A stretch of 64,000 nucleotides of DNA from Latilactobacillus fragifolii (GCF_905332535.1 NZ_CAJOCF010000002.1:248001-312000), one strand, 5' to 3'. Counted from the stretch's first letter, positions 9,024 to 18,707 are shown. Notes: generated by a model not told the origin, from the letters alone. Made by a program: numbers and translations.

Positions 9024-10157
9024 TTATACTTCATTGATCGAATTTTTTGTATCAAAATAGTCAATAATTGCGTTTGCAATTCGTTGCGAAGCGTTCCCGT
9101 CACCGTACGGATTTTTAGCAGTTGCCATTTCCCGATAAAGCTGTTCATCATCTAACAACTCATAAACTGCTGCTCGAATAGTATCTGGATGCGTCCCAAC
9201 TAATTTTAGAGTCCCCGCCTCGACACCTTCAGGTCTTTCTGTTGTCTCTCTTAAAACTAACACTGGCTTGCCCAGGGAAGGGGCTTCTTCTTGAACGCCA
9301 CCAGAATCGGTCATTATAAAGTAACTTTGGGCAGCTATATTATGAAAGTCAATCACGTTTAACGGTTCGATCAAATGGATTCTAGGATGATTCCCCAGAA
9401 TTTCGTTTGACAATGTTTGAATGACTGGATTTAAATGTACAGGAAACACAAACTCGATATCTGTTCGACGATCTGCAATGGCGCGCAACTCATTAAATAC
9501 ACGTTTCATTGGGGCGCCTTGATTCTCCCGTCGATGCATCGTTACCAATATCATCTTTTTACGACTGTCTAACTTATCGAGTATTTCATGATGATAATTA
9601 GTAGTAACGGTCTGTTTTAATGCATCAATAGCCGTATTTCCCGTCACAAAAATATGCGCTGAATCATGTTTTTCTAGAAATAAATTCTTTTTACTTTGTT
9701 CAGTTGGGACAAAATATAGATCCGTTAAAATATCGGTTAACTGCCGATTCATCTCTTCGGGATAAGGATCATACTTTTGCCAAGTCCTTAAGCCCGCCTC
9801 AACATGCCCAATCGTTACTTGATGATAAAAAGCACTTAAACTAGCCGCTAAAGTGGTCGTTGTATCGCCATGAACTAAAATAATATCGGGGACTTCCTGT
9901 TTAATAACATCATCCAGTAGGTGCATAACTTCATTAGTTATCGCACTTAACCCTTGATTTTTTTTCATTATGTTTAAATCATAATCGGGTACAATCTTAA
10001 ATGCTGTTAAAACCTGATCTAACATTTCACGATGTTGTGCGGTAACAACAATGATTGATTCAAATGCTTTACTATTTTTTAATTCTATCGCGAGCGGTGC
10101 CATTTTGATTGCCTCTGGTCTGGTACCAAAGATTGACATAACCTTAATTTTATTCAT
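9024..10157 (-). CDS. wecB: UDP-N-acetylglucosamine 2-epimerase (non-hydrolysing)
   Basis: Converts UDP-GlcNAc to UDP-ManNAc in the cytoplasm. At 377 residues it has the usual length. Family motifs: GTRPEAIKMAPL at residues 11-22, GDTTTTLAAS, GHVEAGLRTW followed by YPEEMNRQLTD, and TDSGGVQEEAPSLGKPVLVLR near residue 290. It works with the dehydrogenase gene 8 kb upstream in the same operon to make UDP-ManNAcA. The equivalent Gram-positive symbol is mnaA. The role as ManNAc supplier is firm; any additional housekeeping role in teichoic acid linkage is possible. Confidence 0.93.
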   Translation of the reverse strand: MNKIKVMSIFGTRPEAIKMAPLAIELKNSKAFESIIVVTAQHREMLDQVLTAFKIVPDYDLNIMKKNQGLSAITNEVMHLLDDVIKQEVPDIILVHGDTTTTLAASLSAFYHQVTIGHVEAGLRTWQKYDPYPEEMNRQLTDILTDLYFVPTEQSKKNLFLEKHDSAHIFVTGNTAIDALKQTVTTNYHHEILDKLDSRKKMILVTMHRRENQGAPMKRVFNELRAIADRRTDIEFVFPVHLNPVIQTLSNEILGNHPRIHLIEPLNVIDFHNIAAQSYFIMTDSGGVQEEAPSLGKPVLVLRETTERPEGVEAGTLKLVGTHPDTIRAAVYELLDDEQLYREMATAKNPYGDGNASQRIANAIIDYFDTKNSINEV

Positions 10158-10191
10158 TAAAAAAACTTCTTTCTAATCCATTTATAAATCC

Positions 10192-11619
10192 TTATTTTAG
10201 GAAATTTACTCGTTTTAAAAAGTTACCTACTGTCTCTCGATATATGATTAATATAACGATCACTAGTAGTAAACCGAAGCTCTCTGACACCCAAAAATTT
10301 TTATTAAAGGTTAAATAGCCAGCATAACTTGTCAACAGTATTGAACAAATCAAAAAATTTCTTACAGCATAATTGGCCTTAAAAAAGCGGCTTGAAAAAT
10401 AGGTCCTTAAAATAAACCAAATAATATAAGAAATGCCCGTTGACATTGCAGCCCCAGTTGCCCCAATTTTGGGTACTAATAATATATTTCCTATTAAATT
10501 AATTAAACAGACAAAACCAGCGATTACTACTTGCAAGTATGTTTTTTTATAGAAATTCAATCCGCTGACTGTTATTTCAGATGGCGTAAACATCACTGGG
10601 ATTAAAACTAGAAATGGCATTATCTGGACACTGTTATGGTATTCAGAGCCTAATAAAAAGATGATAATATCTTTAAACATTAGAACCATAACGCCGATTA
10701 ATAGGGCAAAGAAAGCGACTACCTCAAACATCTTTTCAAAAAACTGAGTATTATTAGTATCGGTTTGAAATGTTTCATAACTTAAAGGTGTCCAAAAAGT
10801 TGTAAAATTGATTTGTAACATATTTAAAATGGCAATCACTTTGAAAGCCGCAGCATATAACCCCAACTCACTATAAGTAGAATATTGTTTAATAATAATT
10901 CGATCCGTTGATTGAAAAAACAACGTCATTAAAGCAGTTATCATTAGCGGCCAACCATACTTTATGCGCTCAATAGTTGTTGTCTTTAAGGTTTCAACTT
11001 TTTCCCCTTTCGGAAACCAAAAACGGTACTCTATAATGATTGAAATAATAGTTACAATGACCATAAAGTTAATTTGAGCATAAATAATGCTACGAAAGTC
11101 ATTGCCTAACAGTTTTGTAAAAAAAAGAATACCAATCAATTCTAATAACTTATTTAGGACCTGTACGAGGGAAAATAATTTTCCTTTTTGCTGCATTCTA
11201 ATTGTCAAAGAAGAGAATGTGCTGACTATCCTTAATAGCGTATAAATTAAAAGCAAAACAACTAAATCCAAACTTACTTCAGAAAATAGTAATTGCGATA
11301 TCATCTGATAATTAGCTAATGTTACGATAGACAATCCCACAAAAATTATGATGGGCAATGCCAAACATTTACGTAACAAAATTGCTCGAGCCTGCACATC
11401 TTCCTCATAAAAAAACCGCATAAAACTTTGATCTGAACCAATCATTACAATGGTCGTCACGATATCAATAACGAGTAAAAATAGTGTCATCTTACCAAAT
11501 TGAGTAGGCGAAATTAGCCGGGTTGTAATTGGTGTACTTATAAAGCCAATGCCCATCGCAATGAAACTGCCTATTGAAATAGATAGAAACTTGTTTAAAA
11601 TACTGTTTTCTTTAGTCAA
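10192..11619 (-). CDS. Wzx-type polysaccharide flippase
   Basis: Multi-pass membrane protein of the MOP exporter superfamily (polysaccharide synthesis/PST), 475 residues with about 14 predicted helices. The N-terminus NKFLSISIGSFIAMGIGFIS followed by TPITTRLISPTQFGKMTLF is the classic Wzx/RfbX opening. It should flip the undecaprenyl-diphosphate repeat unit to the outer face. It lies between the asparagine-synthase-like and epimerase genes in the polysaccharide operon. Poor conservation of Wzx proteins prevents any statement on the repeat unit from this gene alone. Confidence 0.88.
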   Translation of the reverse strand: MTKENSILNKFLSISIGSFIAMGIGFISTPITTRLISPTQFGKMTLFLLVIDIVTTIVMIGSDQSFMRFFYEEDVQARAILLRKCLALPIIIFVGLSIVTLANYQMISQLLFSEVSLDLVVLLLIYTLLRIVSTFSSLTIRMQQKGKLFSLVQVLNKLLELIGILFFTKLLGNDFRSIIYAQINFMVIVTIISIIIEYRFWFPKGEKVETLKTTTIERIKYGWPLMITALMTLFFQSTDRIIIKQYSTYSELGLYAAAFKVIAILNMLQINFTTFWTPLSYETFQTDTNNTQFFEKMFEVVAFFALLIGVMVLMFKDIIIFLLGSEYHNSVQIMPFLVLIPVMFTPSEITVSGLNFYKKTYLQVVIAGFVCLINLIGNILLVPKIGATGAAMSTGISYIIWFILRTYFSSRFFKANYAVRNFLICSILLTSYAGYLTFNKNFWVSESFGLLLVIVILIIYRETVGNFLKRVNFLK

Positions 11620-11652
11620 TTATTTCGCTACTTTCTGTATTAAATACTTTGG

Positions 11653-13428
11653 TTACGATATACTTTTTAGCTTTGATATCGACGCAAGTAAAGTAATGAC
11701 TTGGTCTTTTTCACTAGTCGTCCCTTCTTTAAATTGTCGCCGACAATCTGCTTTTAGTTCCTTATCCTGTATAAGAGCAATATTTTGTTCAAAAATATCA
11801 TCATAAAACCCTGCTAATTTAGGATTGTTACTATACCAGTAATCTAGTGGATTCATATGCCACTTCGATTTTAAATTGAATTTTAATTTCTTTTTCAAAA
11901 ATTTTAGCCCTGCTTTGGGGACACTAGTCCACGGAATTGGGACTCCTTTAATCGTAATAATCTTCTTATTAATTTTGCCGTTAACTTTCTCATAGACATA
12001 ATCTGCAGCCTCTGGATAACACTTATTAACCCATTTGATATAAATATGATGACCACGCCGATATCTGATTGGTAATGATAGACAAAAATTCAAGAAATCA
12101 ATATCCAAAAAAGGGGATATTGTTTCAGTATATTTTTGCATCGGAACTAGCCCGGCATTAATCCCAGTAAAGCCACGATTATAGAATTTAAACAACTCTT
12201 CATCCGAAATGTTAACCGCATTCTCTTTAGAATAATGAACCTTATCAATTAATCGATATGACTCAGCCCCAGCGCCTGAATAAAAGTTGTTTTTACGCCC
12301 TTCTTTATAATAAGTTCCTAAAACAACATCCCCTAATTGCCCAGTATGAACTAATCCGTACTGCTTGAAATTTATTTGGGCTAACATGCTTAAAGTATGG
12401 GTCAAAGAGGCACTACGACTCGTCCCACCACTAAGCGCGATGGCTTCATCAAAATAACGGTATAAATAAACCCCATTATCTAATGCTTTAAACAACCACT
12501 CGTGATTTAAATCTTGAGTGATTTGCTTTGAAATTTTTTCATCTAAATAATTAGTCTGTGAAAAAGTGTAGTTTAGCATTTCAGGATAACCGAGTTCATG
12601 CGCGACCCAGGTTGTCATCCGGGCGTCTAATCCGCCGCTTAAAGCAACCAAGTGCTTATAACCATACTCGCGATCTTTTTCAAATGCTAATTGGATAGCA
12701 TTTCTGAAATAATCGTCAATTTTTCTAATTGCTTCCTCTTCGTCAATCTCGATTGGCTGATTTGAAAGCTGATAATAAGCACACTTTTGGAGCCCATCAC
12801 CATCAAACATCAAGTAGTAACCTGGCGTTAAGCGACTAATTTCATTTACTAATGTTTCATTACATAACACATGGCCATGTGTTAATAAGCTATATGCCGC
12901 ATTTTTATTGAGTGTTAATTCTTTTACCAAATGTTTCTGAATTAACCTAGCTAACTCAACGAGGCCCGTACCGAAATACAATGTTTTACTCTGATTATGA
13001 TAGTAATAAAAAACTTCTTTATCCCCAATCTGATCAGTATATAAAAGAAATCGGTTTAATTGCTTATTTAAACTAGCACCCGAAAAACTACCTTTAAAAT
13101 ATTTAAAAAATAGTTCATCTTGTTTATTCAATATATTAATAACTTCAGTCATGCTAGTATTTTGAGGTAACTGCACTTGATGCTTAAGCTCTGAACTATT
13201 TAAGACAATACCATCTAATACAGTCACAGCAGTGTTATTTTCTTCAAACACCTTATCCCGCATAAATTTATTAACTGTATTTCGAAAAATGTGTCCATGC
13301 ATATTAGCATATGAAAATGCTAAATGATCATTAACACAATATAAGCTATCTGAGATGAAATCCTCTAACTCAATTTCAGTATTTAATACTTCGTTATTTG
13401 GTGATATATACCCGAAAAAACCAGGCAA
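11653..13428 (-). CDS. Asparagine-synthase-like amidotransferase of the polysaccharide locus
   Basis: Protein with an AsnB architecture, about 591 residues: an N-terminal Ntn-type glutaminase-like domain (about 1-200) and a C-terminal synthetase domain with the ATP pyrophosphatase loop LSGGLDAR near residues 263-270 (the common form is SGGLDS). The TTG at 13428 (PGFFGYIS follows) is preferred because AAGGGGG lies about 9 bp upstream and homologous N-termini begin there; an ATG at 13452 is possible. In either reading there is no Cys at position 2, so the glutamine-hydrolysing nucleophile is absent. The enzyme may use free ammonia or a separate glutaminase. In a ManNAcA locus, amidation of the uronic acid carboxyl is the most reasonable role. 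It is flanked by the polymerase and flippase genes. Confidence 0.8.
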   Translation of the reverse strand: MPGFFGYISPNNEVLNTEIELEDFISDSLYCVNDHLAFSYANMHGHIFRNTVNKFMRDKVFEENNTAVTVLDGIVLNSSELKHQVQLPQNTSMTEVINILNKQDELFFKYFKGSFSGASLNKQLNRFLLYTDQIGDKEVFYYYHNQSKTLYFGTGLVELARLIQKHLVKELTLNKNAAYSLLTHGHVLCNETLVNEISRLTPGYYLMFDGDGLQKCAYYQLSNQPIEIDEEEAIRKIDDYFRNAIQLAFEKDREYGYKHLVALSGGLDARMTTWVAHELGYPEMLNYTFSQTNYLDEKISKQITQDLNHEWLFKALDNGVYLYRYFDEAIALSGGTSRSASLTHTLSMLAQINFKQYGLVHTGQLGDVVLGTYYKEGRKNNFYSGAGAESYRLIDKVHYSKENAVNISDEELFKFYNRGFTGINAGLVPMQKYTETISPFLDIDFLNFCLSLPIRYRRGHHIYIKWVNKCYPEAADYVYEKVNGKINKKIITIKGVPIPWTSVPKAGLKFLKKKLKFNLKSKWHMNPLDYWYSNNPKLAGFYDDIFEQNIALIQDKELKADCRRQFKEGTTSEKDQVITLLASISKLKSIS

Positions 13429-13444
13429 GTTGCCACCCCCTTCT

Positions 13445-14722
13445 CTATTCATTGGTGTTATTTAAAAGAACACATCCTATTATTAACCCGAAAATTGTTG
13501 CTGAGATTGCTGAATATAATACATGACCAGCAAAAAAACTATAGATTAATATTAAAATGAAAATAAAGCTATAAAGTGGATTTTTGTTCCTTTTACAGGA
13601 CTCTTTTAAAACATAATTGATAATCATTAAAAATAATAAAATACCTATTAATCCATAGTTGAAGAATAGATCAAAAAAGTCCATTTCACTTAATCCCAGT
13701 CGTCCAAATTTTTCAATTCGATAAGCCGGACCTTGTCCAAAAAAAAGTGTAAAAATACTGTGAGGACCATAGATAAATTTTTCAAAGCTAGCTTTTAAAT
13801 ATTCACTACGAGAACTTGTTATTAGTCGAACTAAATCGCCATCATACAAATGATAGAAGTAAGTTATTCTAATCCAGGTCTGAGACAACATTGTAATTGC
13901 TGTCCCGATTCCTTTAAATATCAATAATAATGAAAATAACAAACAGCCAACTATAGTAAATCCACGATTTTCAACTGAATAGTAATCATCACTGAATAGA
14001 AGTAAAATCATTAGAAAAATTAGTATTAATAATGCATACACAATTCCCGTTTTCATACCAATTAATAGAAGACATGTTAAATCGCCTATAAAGACAAGAG
14101 TTGAAACAAGCAACCGCCAAGTCCATTTGATTTTTATTTCTTTTAAAAATTCTGAACAAGAAAGTGTTATCAATACAATAAATACACACGATAAATCATT
14201 CTGCGCATAAAAGTAGCCCTTGAATCCTGCTGCCGAAGCTTTATAAGTATACGTGCCTATTCCTAGCATAAACGGAACTAATAAACATAGAATAAATAAG
14301 CTATTAATTATTCTAAAATAAAATGATGCGTCAATTTCTGATAATTCTTGCTTTCTTTGATAACAAAAATAAGCTATTAATATCCACAAAAAATATTTTA
14401 CTAAACTATTTAGATCACTAATTACTAAACTCAATGGGTTCTGCAAAATAATCGCTTGCAAAATAAGCAAAAAAATATTTCCAACAATAAAAATTCCTAC
14501 AAAAAAAGTGAATCTCGTTTTTGGAAGACTATGGCTTAAAATACCAAGCACCATAAATAAAACAAAAATTAATCGGTAAGCTTGCCCAATTGGAATACTT
14601 GCACCAATAGTAATAAAGAATCCATTCAATGTATCAATTAATGGAAAAATTATCGATAGAAATATAAAAATATTAATTTCGAAATTATTAATAGTGGTAT
14701 TTTTTGGATTGTTTAGTTGCAT
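13445..14722 (-). CDS. Wzy-like polysaccharide polymerase (O-antigen ligase/polymerase family)
   Basis: Integral membrane protein of about 425 residues with roughly ten hydrophobic segments and a large extracytoplasmic loop late in the protein (about residues 280-340, containing SRSEYLKASFEKF and FFGQGPAYRIEKFG). This is the pattern of Wzy polymerases, which join flipped repeat units. Three in-frame ATGs exist (14752, 14743, 14722). The last is chosen because it sits immediately after the stop of the WecG/TagA-like gene with a GAGAAAG upstream, but no start has a strong ribosome binding site. Sequence identity within the family is low; the call rests on topology, the loop and position in the operon. 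Confidence 0.78.
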   Translation of the reverse strand: MQLNNPKNTTINNFEINIFIFLSIIFPLIDTLNGFFITIGASIPIGQAYRLIFVLFMVLGILSHSLPKTRFTFFVGIFIVGNIFLLILQAIILQNPLSLVISDLNSLVKYFLWILIAYFCYQRKQELSEIDASFYFRIINSLFILCLLVPFMLGIGTYTYKASAAGFKGYFYAQNDLSCVFIVLITLSCSEFLKEIKIKWTWRLLVSTLVFIGDLTCLLLIGMKTGIVYALLILIFLMILLLFSDDYYSVENRGFTIVGCLLFSLLLIFKGIGTAITMLSQTWIRITYFYHLYDGDLVRLITSSRSEYLKASFEKFIYGPHSIFTLFFGQGPAYRIEKFGRLGLSEMDFFDLFFNYGLIGILLFLMIINYVLKESCKRNKNPLYSFIFILILIYSFFAGHVLYSAISATIFGLIIGCVLLNNTNE

Positions 14723-14723
14723 T

Positions 14724-15464
14724 TCAATGGACAACTTTCTCATGAATAACAAATTTTAAAAAAGTGATATTGCCGATAATATAACGGCGAAACATCCTTT
14801 TAGGCTCTTGCACAAATCTATAAAACCATTCCAGTCCAATTTTTTGAAGCCATTTAGGGGCACGCTTAGTCTTGCCAGCAATAACATCAAAACTACCTCC
14901 AACCCCCATTGCAAAAGGAACTTTCATAATCTCTTGGTATTGATTTATCCAATATTCTTTTTTAGGGCTTGGAAAAGCAACAAATAATATGTCAGCACCA
15001 CTTTTTTGAATTTCCTCAGCAATTCTTTCTGATTCTGAGTCATCAAAAAAGCCATTACGATAGCCGACAACTTTTAGGGCTGGATACTGAGCTTGATGCA
15101 ATTTAATAACTTCTTTAACAACTTGTTCCTCACCACCAAAATAAAAAACCTTATATCCCTTTTCAGCTGATTTACTTACTAACGCAGTAAATAAGTCAAT
15201 TCCTGTAACTCGTTCAGGGACGTCGTAACCTAATAAACGTCCTGCCCAAACAATAGACTGACCATCTGCATTAACTAAGGGACAGCTATTAATAATTGTT
15301 CTAAGCTGTAAATCATTTTTTAAAATATTTACTTTGTTTGCATTTAGAACAACATGCTGAGTTGGCTTTCCTGCTTTTATAATATCTTCAATAATTTCTA
15401 AAGATTCAGACATTGTTAGGCAGCTTAAATGAGTTTTTAATATTTTAACGTCTTTAGTATCCAT
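14724..15464 (-). CDS. WecG/TagA/CpsF-family glycosyltransferase
   Basis: GT26-family transferase, 246 residues. Motifs: VNADGQSIVWAGRLLG followed by PERVTGIDLF near residue 85, FYFGGEEQVV, and PSPKKEYWINQ near residue 165. Characterised relatives transfer ManNAc (TagA) or ManNAcA (WecG) to GlcNAc-PP-undecaprenol as the second step. With the epimerase and dehydrogenase in the same operon, this protein is the natural candidate for adding ManNAcA (inference). AGGAGA precedes the ATG. It overlaps the priming transferase gene by 11 bp. Confidence 0.9.
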   Translation of the reverse strand: MDTKDVKILKTHLSCLTMSESLEIIEDIIKAGKPTQHVVLNANKVNILKNDLQLRTIINSCPLVNADGQSIVWAGRLLGYDVPERVTGIDLFTALVSKSAEKGYKVFYFGGEEQVVKEVIKLHQAQYPALKVVGYRNGFFDDSESERIAEEIQKSGADILFVAFPSPKKEYWINQYQEIMKVPFAMGVGGSFDVIAGKTKRAPKWLQKIGLEWFYRFVQEPKRMFRRYIIGNITFLKFVIHEKVVH

Positions 15465-16086
15465 TTTTTTCTCCTACAATGACAAAAATGGTCTTAATCA
15501 TTATTTTTATATCAGTCATCAGTGATCTTATTTGTATATAGTGCAAATCTAATTCAACCATTTCCTTAAAATCCAATTCATTGCGGCCACTAACCTGCCA
15601 TAAACCTGTACAGCCAGGTGTAATAGTTAATCTTTGTAACTCATATGAATTGTATTTTGCTACTTCCCTAGGCAACGGAGGACGTGGCCCAACAAGTGCC
15701 ATATCTCCTTTTAAAACATTAAAAAGTTGGGGAAATTCATCAATGCTAGTTTTTCGTAAAAAAGCGCCAACTTTAGTAACGCGAGGATCATTCTTCATTT
15801 TAAACATTGCACCCTCAACTTCATTTTTCTCTAATAAACTATTAATTTGTTTTTCTGCGCCGACACGCATTGTTCTGAATTTATAAATTTTAAATGGCTT
15901 TTTATTTTTTCCTAAACGAACTTGACTAAAAAAAATAGGTGCTTGCGGTTCTGACATCTTAATCATCATCATTACAATTATAAATAATGGTGATAACACG
16001 AGTAATGCTAACATTGAACTAGTAATATCTAGCAACCTTTTAATCATGTCATATAGCGTAATATCTGCTAAGGTTTGATGTTCCAT
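15454..16086 (-). CDS. Undecaprenyl-phosphate sugar phosphotransferase (priming transferase)
   Basis: Polyprenyl-phosphate hexose-1-phosphate transferase of the bacterial sugar transferase family, 210 residues. This is the short form with a single N-terminal membrane segment (about residues 15-42) and no WbaP-type extra domain. Core motifs: KIYKFRTM, KTSIDEFPQLFNVLKGDM followed by LVGPRPPLP, and TPGCTGLWQVSGRNE. It starts the repeat unit by moving a sugar-1-phosphate onto undecaprenyl phosphate. Family members use Gal, Glc, GlcNAc or similar; the donor is not decidable here. It lies directly after cpsD in the operon. Confidence 0.92.
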   Translation of the reverse strand: MEHQTLADITLYDMIKRLLDITSSMLALLVLSPLFIIVMMMIKMSEPQAPIFFSQVRLGKNKKPFKIYKFRTMRVGAEKQINSLLEKNEVEGAMFKMKNDPRVTKVGAFLRKTSIDEFPQLFNVLKGDMALVGPRPPLPREVAKYNSYELQRLTITPGCTGLWQVSGRNELDFKEMVELDLHYIQIRSLMTDIKIMIKTIFVIVGEKNGY

Positions 16087-16087
16087 A

Positions 16088-16771
16088 CTAATAATTCTCT
16101 TTCTTAGAATAATAATATTGATGCTCTATTTTCTCTTTATCATTGTTTAAAATGGCGCCAATAACCGGAGAGCGACTCATCCTAAGCTGCTCAAGCACTT
16201 GGAACATATCTTCTTTTTTAGTTACCCCACTTTTATTTACAATGATCACCCCATCAGTGTACGGCGCTAATTCAAGTGCATCTGATACAAACCTTATAGG
16301 CGGCGTGTCGATAATAATAATTTGATATTGCTTTTTTAAATCATCTAATACTTTCGCCATTTTTTTAGATCCAAGTAATTTATTAGGGTTAGGCGGAATT
16401 GGTCCGCTTGACATTACAGATAGATTTTCAATATCTGTAATTTGAATTGAATCTAATAACGTTGTTTCCCCAACAAGTGCTGTCGATAAACCTTTTAAAT
16501 TAGATTTTAAAAACGTTTGATGAACAGTTGGTTTGCGCATATCGGCATCAATTAAGAGTGTCGCTAATCCTTTTTGTGCATAAGTTATTGCGATGTTAGC
16601 TGAAATTGTTGATTTACCACTTTTAGCTTCTGGAGAAGTTACTAAAATAACTCGGTAATCGTTATCGATACCGGCAAACTCTATCCCCTTTCTGATTAAC
16701 TTAAATTGTTCGGTCACTGGTGAATTAATTTTCAATTTTGAAATCAGACGTTTACTTCTATCTACTTTCAT
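16088..16771 (-). CDS. CpsD/EpsC-type tyrosine kinase (BY-kinase)
   Basis: Cytoplasmic bacterial tyrosine kinase, 227 residues, which with the CpsC/Wzz partner controls chain length and synthesis. Walker A is SPEAKSGKSTIS near residue 46, Walker A' is LLIDADMRKP near 72, and Walker B is IIIIDTPP near residue 150. A C-terminal tyrosine cluster (HQYYYSKKENY) is the autophosphorylation tail. The gene lies 12 bp after the Wzz-like gene. A CpsB/Wzb-type phosphatase, usual in such loci, is absent here; a dual-specificity-type phosphatase at 62.7 kb is not linked. Confidence 0.93.
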   Translation of the reverse strand: MKVDRSKRLISKLKINSPVTEQFKLIRKGIEFAGIDNDYRVILVTSPEAKSGKSTISANIAITYAQKGLATLLIDADMRKPTVHQTFLKSNLKGLSTALVGETTLLDSIQITDIENLSVMSSGPIPPNPNKLLGSKKMAKVLDDLKKQYQIIIIDTPPIRFVSDALELAPYTDGVIIVNKSGVTKKEDMFQVLEQLRMSRSPVIGAILNNDKEKIEHQYYYSKKENY

Positions 16772-16783
16772 GCTTGCCCCCTG

Positions 16784-17449
16784 CTATTTCAACTCCGAAA
16801 CAGATCCCAAAATATTTATATCGAATTGCCTTAAATCGTTGATGTCGTTGATTGTTTTATCAAAGACGGTTTGTACAAAAATTACCCCTAAACTGAAGGC
16901 TAGCCCCAATACAAAAGATAAAATCATCATCAACGCTTTTCGTGGTCTAATCGGAATGTTATTTTGATCAAACGTGGCTGTCGATAAGATTGTGACGTTA
17001 TCAACACCCATAATTTGGGGAATTTCTGTTTTAGATACTTTGGCAATTGAATTAGCGATCTGTGTAGCTTTTTTTGGATTTTTATTTTCAACTTGAATAT
17101 CAATCACTTGTGAATCTTGTGTAGTGGTGACTGTCACCTCATTAGTCAATTCTTTCAAGTTAGACTGAGTATCTAATATTGACTGGACTCTATTCAGTAT
17201 TCTAGGGCTTTTAATGATTGCGCTGTACGTATTGACCAAATTTAAATCAGCTTGAACATCTTGTGTCTGTAAATTTTTAATTTTCTGCTGACTTACTACT
17301 AGCTGTGTACTACTTTGATAAATTGGTGTTGCTAAAAACGATAAATATATCGCCATCAATCCAATAAATAAGCCAGTAATTGTCATTAACAAAAATCTTT
17401 TTTTATAAACTATTTGAAATAAATTTTTAGGATTAATTGTGTTATCCAT
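16784..17449 (-). CDS. CpsC/Wzz-type polysaccharide co-polymerase
   Basis: Membrane protein with a Wzz domain, 221 residues: one helix near residues 18-38, an extracytoplasmic loop with YQSSTQLVVSQQ, the C-terminal PxxP-like IPIRPRKALM and a second helix near residues 170-190. Such proteins activate the CpsD kinase and set chain length. Low-GC Gram-positives keep CpsC and CpsD as separate proteins, as here. It overlaps the dehydrogenase gene by 8 bp, showing tight operon packing. Confidence 0.92.
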   Translation of the reverse strand: MDNTINPKNLFQIVYKKRFLLMTITGLFIGLMAIYLSFLATPIYQSSTQLVVSQQKIKNLQTQDVQADLNLVNTYSAIIKSPRILNRVQSILDTQSNLKELTNEVTVTTTQDSQVIDIQVENKNPKKATQIANSIAKVSKTEIPQIMGVDNVTILSTATFDQNNIPIRPRKALMMILSFVLGLAFSLGVIFVQTVFDKTINDINDLRQFDINILGSVSELK

Positions 17450-18707
17450 TGATCATAGTCCTTTTACTTATATTGCCTAAATTAAGTAAGGTCATATCAG
17501 TATCCGGTTGAATGATATTCTTAGTATCAAGAATCCATCTATGCTTCATTGTTTTAAGAGCATCCCTATCAATTATCTTAAATTCGTTGTGATCAGTTAA
17601 TACAACTAATAAATCACTATTTTCTACGGCATGATCTAAATTATCTTCAATCCAATCTTGTTTAACATGTGGATCAAATACTGATACTTCATAATTATTT
17701 TCTTGTTTTAGTTGATCGATAATTTTTAAAGCTGGACTCTCTCGAATATCATCAACATTTCCTTTGTAAGCAACGCCTAAAATAGTTACCTTCTTACCAT
17801 TATTTTTACTCATAATATTGTTAATCTTATCAACTACAAAGTTAGGCATTGAAGTATTAATTGCGCGCGCTTGTTGAATAAGTGGTGTTTGTTCAGGGGC
17901 CTCTGCAATAATGAAGTATGGGTCAACAGCTAAACAGTGCCCTCCAACCCCCGGACCTGGTTGATGAATATTCACACGTGGGTGCTTATTAGCCATTTCA
18001 ATCACTTCAAGACTATCAATATCTAATTCATATCCAACTTTTACTAATTCATTAGCGAGGGCAATATTAACATCACGATAGGTATTTTCCATTAATTTGG
18101 ATAATTCCGCCGCTGTAGCGGAAGAAGTGATAAGTTCACCTTCGACAAAAATCCCGTAAACTTTCTTTCCAGCTTCTACACAGGCTGGTGTAACCCCCCC
18201 GATAATTCGGTTATTAGTCCGTAATTCATTTAAAATTTGCCCTGGTAAAACACGTTCAGGACAATGAACTAAGAATATATCCTGCCCCACTTTAAAGCCG
18301 GCTTCTTCAATCATTGGCATAATAATGTCATTAGTCGTCCGCGGGGCAATTGTTGATTCAATAATCACTGTATTCCCTTTTTGCAAATATGGAATTAACG
18401 AATTAACTGCTGAAATAACATAAGTTAAATCACAGCTCATATACTGATCTTTTTTATTAGGTGTTGGGACTGCCACAATAAAAGTATCTGCATTTTCAAC
18501 ATTTGTTTGTGCCTTAAAATTACCTAATCGAATTGCTTCACTTAAAGCCGTTTGCAATCCTGGTTCTTCCAAGTGAACCCGACCATTTTGCAAAGACGCA
18601 ACAACTTCTTTTTTTACATCAACACCAATTACCTCTTGTCCATAATTCGCAAACATAACAGCAGTCGGTAATCCAATATAGCCCAATCCGATTGTCAATA
18701 TTTTCAT
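17442..18707 (-). CDS. wecC: UDP-N-acetyl-D-mannosamine dehydrogenase (nucleotide-sugar dehydrogenase)
   Basis: NAD-dependent UDP-sugar 6-dehydrogenase, 421 residues. The N-terminal Rossmann motif is GLGYIGLPTA (residues 7-16) and the catalytic Cys258 sits in GPGVGGHCLAVDP. The conserved Lys/Asn region (ELSKLMENTYRDVNIAL) is present and the C-terminal domain begins near 310 with VTILGVAYKGNVDD. Residue pattern and length fit the WecC branch, which oxidises UDP-ManNAc to UDP-ManNAcA, and the 2-epimerase in the same operon supports this substrate. A UDP-glucose or UDP-GalNAc dehydrogenase is a less likely alternative. Confidence 0.88.
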   Translation of the reverse strand: MKILTIGLGYIGLPTAVMFANYGQEVIGVDVKKEVVASLQNGRVHLEEPGLQTALSEAIRLGNFKAQTNVENADTFIVAVPTPNKKDQYMSCDLTYVISAVNSLIPYLQKGNTVIIESTIAPRTTNDIIMPMIEEAGFKVGQDIFLVHCPERVLPGQILNELRTNNRIIGGVTPACVEAGKKVYGIFVEGELITSSATAAELSKLMENTYRDVNIALANELVKVGYELDIDSLEVIEMANKHPRVNIHQPGPGVGGHCLAVDPYFIIAEAPEQTPLIQQARAINTSMPNFVVDKINNIMSKNNGKKVTILGVAYKGNVDDIRESPALKIIDQLKQENNYEVSVFDPHVKQDWIEDNLDHAVENSDLLVVLTDHNEFKIIDRDALKTMKHRWILDTKNIIQPDTDMTLLNLGNISKRTMING

